Assembly: GCA_937902315.1 (NCBI GenBank)
Contig: CALGUG010000018.1
Location: 24,235-88,234 of the forward strand
Length of the DNA stretch: 64,000 nucleotides
Direction of reading: 5' to 3'
Source: an uncultured Chloroflexales bacterium
GTDB taxonomy: Bacteria > Chloroflexota > Chloroflexia > Chloroflexales > Chloroflexaceae
Shown here in pieces: positions 62,201-64,000 of this stretch. Every line of letters begins with the position of its first letter. Positions within the stretch are counted from its first letter, which is position 1. The notes below the pieces were generated by a model. That model was not told the DNA's origin, did no database searches, and saw nothing but the letters and a program-made list of their open reading frames with translations. The position numbers and the translations under genes are program-made.

Positions 62201-62970
62201 GCTAACGCTGCGAGATAGGAAGGGTTAGAATCGGCTGTTGGTTCTTCTTGCTGAAGTACTGGCAAGTCGAGAGGCTCTAGAAGAAAGGTTGTTTCGTTCT
62301 GAAGGTGTAACATCACTCGACTGGTCAACAAGATATGCAAGGAGGGCAGCCGATTCACAAGCTGTTGAAGGTCTTGCAGGGATGGCAAGACATGTTCTAT
62401 CGGATCGATTAGCAAAAGCACCCGCTTATTTAACAGCAGGCTCACCAGCTTCTCATAGACAGATTGGGGCGAAAGGTCAACGATTTTGAAGGCTTTGGCA
62501 ATATGTAGCAACAAGAGAGCCGGATCGCTGAGCGAAGTGAGGTCGATAAAAAATACGCCATCAATAAAACGCGGAATAAGGCGCTGAGCGGCTTCAAGCG
62601 CGAGTCGCGTTTTGCCCATTCCGCCTAAACCGATCACACTAACAAGCCGATGAGGATGCCCTATAGCTTGGCAGATCTGCTCGACAAGATCATCACGGCC
62701 AAACAGTTCTCCTTGAGGCGTGGGAAGTTGCGGCTCAAGCGGCAGGCTAAACTGGTTGGCATATTGCTCAAATAAGGCATGTTGTTGCTGAAGAGGAATA
62801 ACAAAGAAATCAAAAATACGTCGAGCAAGTTGACGCGAAGGCAGAAAGCCTTGTGTCTCGATCTGCTCGATACTCTCCACTGGCAGACCTAAAAGCTCTG
62901 CAAGCTGCATTCGTGAATAGTGCCGCAACGTTCGCTGTTGCTGTAACCACTCTGCAAATGTTTCTTGCAT
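59272..62970 (-). CDS. XRE-HTH / NB-ARC / TPR / histidine kinase fusion
   Basis: A 1232-residue protein combining four parts. An XRE-type helix-turn-helix lies at about 5-55 (SRMQLAELLGLPVESIEQIE). A STAND NB-ARC ATPase follows (about 85-400) with Walker A GLGGMGKT at 114-121, Walker B LLLID at 185-189, LLTSR at 214-218 and EGIPLAIELA at 294-303. TPR-like helical repeats fill about 480-960. A histidine kinase closes it, with HisKA SHDLRAPL (His1022) and HATPase_c NLLSNALKY, DNGVGFD and GVGVGLAIV. All key catalytic residues are present. AGGAGG precedes the ATG. XRE/NB-ARC/TPR proteins are common in Chloroflexota and Actinobacteria; fusion to a complete kinase is unusual. Confidence 0.92.
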   Translation of the reverse strand: MQETFAEWLQQQRTLRHYSRMQLAELLGLPVESIEQIETQGFLPSRQLARRIFDFFVIPLQQQHALFEQYANQFSLPLEPQLPTPQGELFGRDDLVEQICQAIGHPHRLVSVIGLGGMGKTRLALEAAQRLIPRFIDGVFFIDLTSLSDPALLLLHIAKAFKIVDLSPQSVYEKLVSLLLNKRVLLLIDPIEHVLPSLQDLQQLVNRLPSLHILLTSRVMLHLQNETTFLLEPLDLPVLQQEEPTADSNPSYLAALAANPSVALFVDRARAISPQFQLNEGNAEAIAKLCTRLEGIPLAIELAAVHLRIFSPQGLLKLLEESVEGFSNYQTKLPHQHQTMRMALDWSYRAIPLSAQILLRRMALFPNGALLEMIEQVCTFTPSDSPELPRIDVMENIVILLDHNLLLRRESDSFEIYFAMLETVREYALEQLDKSAERGQLFSYIANYYFERIRTISPSLTSHEAERWIQHLDQHYPNIRAILVWALQERGDPVIGLKIVAAIWRYWDWCSMTEEGCLWVSLALEAVPEGFELERAHTLQAAGWLSRVRWEPAVTLDLLEQSLKLFRSLGQVYSTVDVLTNLVTFCFDIAEYEQAERYADELLPMVRELDRPIWAAWALIQMTRIALWRNELHWALEISQEALRLARSVQHKRAIGWAMYYVSRVMIRFYNYEEAIRMAEESATLFRQINYYYGAAISMHALAETLQFTGDTTRALEVIEESLSLRRDVEDTYHMARISLTRGRIAEAKHNYSDAYTYYDDARRLFEKIDEPTEVAWALYGLSRVGPSAQDLMTIRRLLDRFTKEMQRAKQHVWAAWGAGLRDMVLIDQNPEETMVLVEQNLAAVRQSGDAWALSSALQCFVRAISEIPERRYPYSAVREGLQLAYDLGDYLSLSFYTISLACFAWQRECWEEAAWLCGSAQMLCERVGVGYCSVIMPRHDKYLMKWISSTIRNCFVDESIAEAWARGRNSSIEDGLHYALAYLERHFELGSYLEELQQVYNGTQQANSANDLETFAYTVSHDLRAPLQAIDGYTRILIEDLEESLSEEAQHVYSIIRNEIGRMRELIDKLVSFARFGHAPINLEPIPMNDMIQAAFVDVTANQDLTRIQLELDELPAALGDMLLVRQIWVNLLSNALKYSSHRPKSIIRISATTLLYSVTYKIEDNGVGFDMQHAHRLFGVFQRLHSDKEFSGVGVGLAIVQRIIQRHGGRIWAESVPGQGATFYFTLSKA

Positions 62971-63935
62971 GGCTGCCTCCTATCGGAATTCTCCCTAGAA
63001 CGACAGATGTAATACTCATCTAAACCAGCTTGCACGATACCTCTTATCGGATGGGTGGCAGTGTGCATTCACGATGAATGCAGCTCATGGCATTCTACAG
63101 CTAGAACGTGCCGTAGAGAAGTCGAGAACATGTACAGCGATTAAATGCTCCCTTCAGCGACAGACAGCTTATCAGTATACAACACATTAACAGAACATGG
63201 CTACCAAAATTTTTAAAACACAAATAGTATATACAATCTTCCTTTGGCTAGATCTTTTCAGACTAATATGATGGAGACCGTTAGGTTATCATATATCATA
63301 CATTCTTTTAATTTTGCAAGCAAATTATTACATATCTTACACAAGCATAGACTCGATAATTACATATATTCACAGTATTTTAGAGCATCAAAATCTTAGA
63401 TGACTAACAGCTTAGCAATTATATCAAAATAGAAGCGCGATCAGAAACTAGAAAAATACAAGCTTAAATAAATGATTATCGTTCTAGACTACATCTATTC
63501 GAAACAATTCGATATTATTCCAGATCTTATCAGATCGAACAGATACAACATAGAACTTCCAACAAACGATTCTTATACTTTTAGAACACGAATCCCTATA
63601 CAAAGAGGAATTTTAAGTATCTAAAGCGTTCGCTGCTTAAGCAGATTTGGTTAGGCTGAAAGAGCGCAAACTCCATTCTTTATGTTAAATCTTGGCTGTT
63701 ATTGGATTATAAAGACATATTTGCATAAATCATATCTACACTATGTAAGCCTACTAACTAATGGTGCGCATCGATAGAAGAGAAGTATGCTGATTGCCTT
63801 GAAGTGGGAAGAAAAGGAGTTGCACAAGACAAAACCGTCCGCTATGCTTGAGGTGACGAAACCAAACAAGCAAAAGAGAACGGTATGCCAACCGATGAAA
63901 TACTCATACGGCTATTTCTGATTGTAGGTCAATTA
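62971..63935. other. Long AT-rich intergenic region
   Basis: From about 63180 to 63640 the DNA is markedly AT-rich. No frame with a ribosome-binding site and no R1 repeat is present. A possible minus-strand -10 (TATACT, 63174-63179) lies 200 bp upstream of the giant kinase gene without a good -35. A short AGCAGATTTGGTTAGGCTGA fragment (about 63640) may be an R2 remnant. Confidence 0.5.
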
Positions 63936-63955
63936 CCCCCGACTGAAGTCGGAGG
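63936..63955. repeat. Hairpin resembling an IS200/IS605-type element end
   Basis: CCCCCGACT pairs with AGTCGGAGG (one mismatch) across a 2-nt loop, in the context AATTACCCCCGACTGAAGTC and GGCTTGTACCTCACTC. Similar hairpins mark the ends of IS605/IS1341-type elements. No transposase or TnpB frame is visible before it, so any element would have to lie beyond the right edge or be a remnant. Confidence 0.4.
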
Positions 63956-64000
63956 CTTGTACCTCACTCGGGTGGAGCGGATACCAAAGGCTGATTGACG

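Overview
The window reads as chromosomal DNA from a free-living, probably saprophytic bacterium, most likely a member of Chloroflexota. I place it there with moderate confidence, from overall gene character only: a very large XRE/NB-ARC/TPR regulator, a stand-alone Roadblock/LC7 protein, a dual-GNAT protein, many carbohydrate enzymes and a short-form arginine decarboxylase. No rRNA or tRNA gene was found. Genes are moderately GC-rich, and several intergenic stretches (about 13.7-14.3 kb and 63.0-63.8 kb) are clearly AT-rich.

Layout. 0-5 kb: 3' end of a class A penicillin-binding protein, a STAS protein, malQ and an alpha/beta hydrolase. 5-15 kb: cardiolipin synthase, a GT-C-like membrane protein, a DHA2 drug-efflux pump, rho with a long leader, and apt. 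15-20 kb: a Roadblock/LC7 protein, an orphan sugar-binding lipoprotein, a candidate structured ncRNA behind a consensus sigma-70 promoter, and a short-form arginine decarboxylase. 20-32 kb: a dual-GNAT/GT4 operon, a small membrane protein, two sugar-phosphate isomerase/epimerase-like TIM barrels, a decayed marR overlapping an MFS exporter, a second GT4 glycosyltransferase, a hexose-6-phosphate mutarotase-like protein and a membrane diguanylate cyclase. 32-46 kb: an FAD oxidoreductase, an alpha/beta hydrolase, a GH3 glucosidase with a PA14 insertion, two sulfatases, a ROK protein and a Cthe_2159-like beta-helix lipoprotein. 45-57 kb: a Bcr/CflA pump divergent from a LysR regulator, an aldo/keto reductase, a zinc alcohol dehydrogenase, a D-lyxose isomerase-like cupin, a methyltransferase, DUF6886 and KTSC-like proteins, gltX, an acetyltransferase and a homocysteine methyltransferase. 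57-63 kb: a two-gene signalling operon made of a 1232-residue HTH/NB-ARC/TPR/histidine-kinase fusion followed by a REC-PAS-HK-REC hybrid kinase.

The GH3 enzyme, sulfatases, mutarotase, lyxose isomerase, ROK protein, TIM-barrel isomerases, malQ and sugar-binding lipoprotein together suggest a glycan-degrading lifestyle. They are mostly separate transcription units, not one dedicated locus.

The most unusual part of the window is its intergenic DNA. At least 18 copies of an 18-bp core (R1, GCGTCCGCCTWCGGCTAY) lie strictly between genes. They are interleaved with a MITE-like element (R2) bounded by ATACCAAATCCG / CGGATTTGGTAT. A family of near-perfect hairpins is nested in R2 and elsewhere. These hairpins keep a constant ATTTCGC...GCGAAAT core, while their outer arms change from copy to copy and still pair. 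One pair of long repeats offers a filled-site versus empty-site comparison for such a hairpin.
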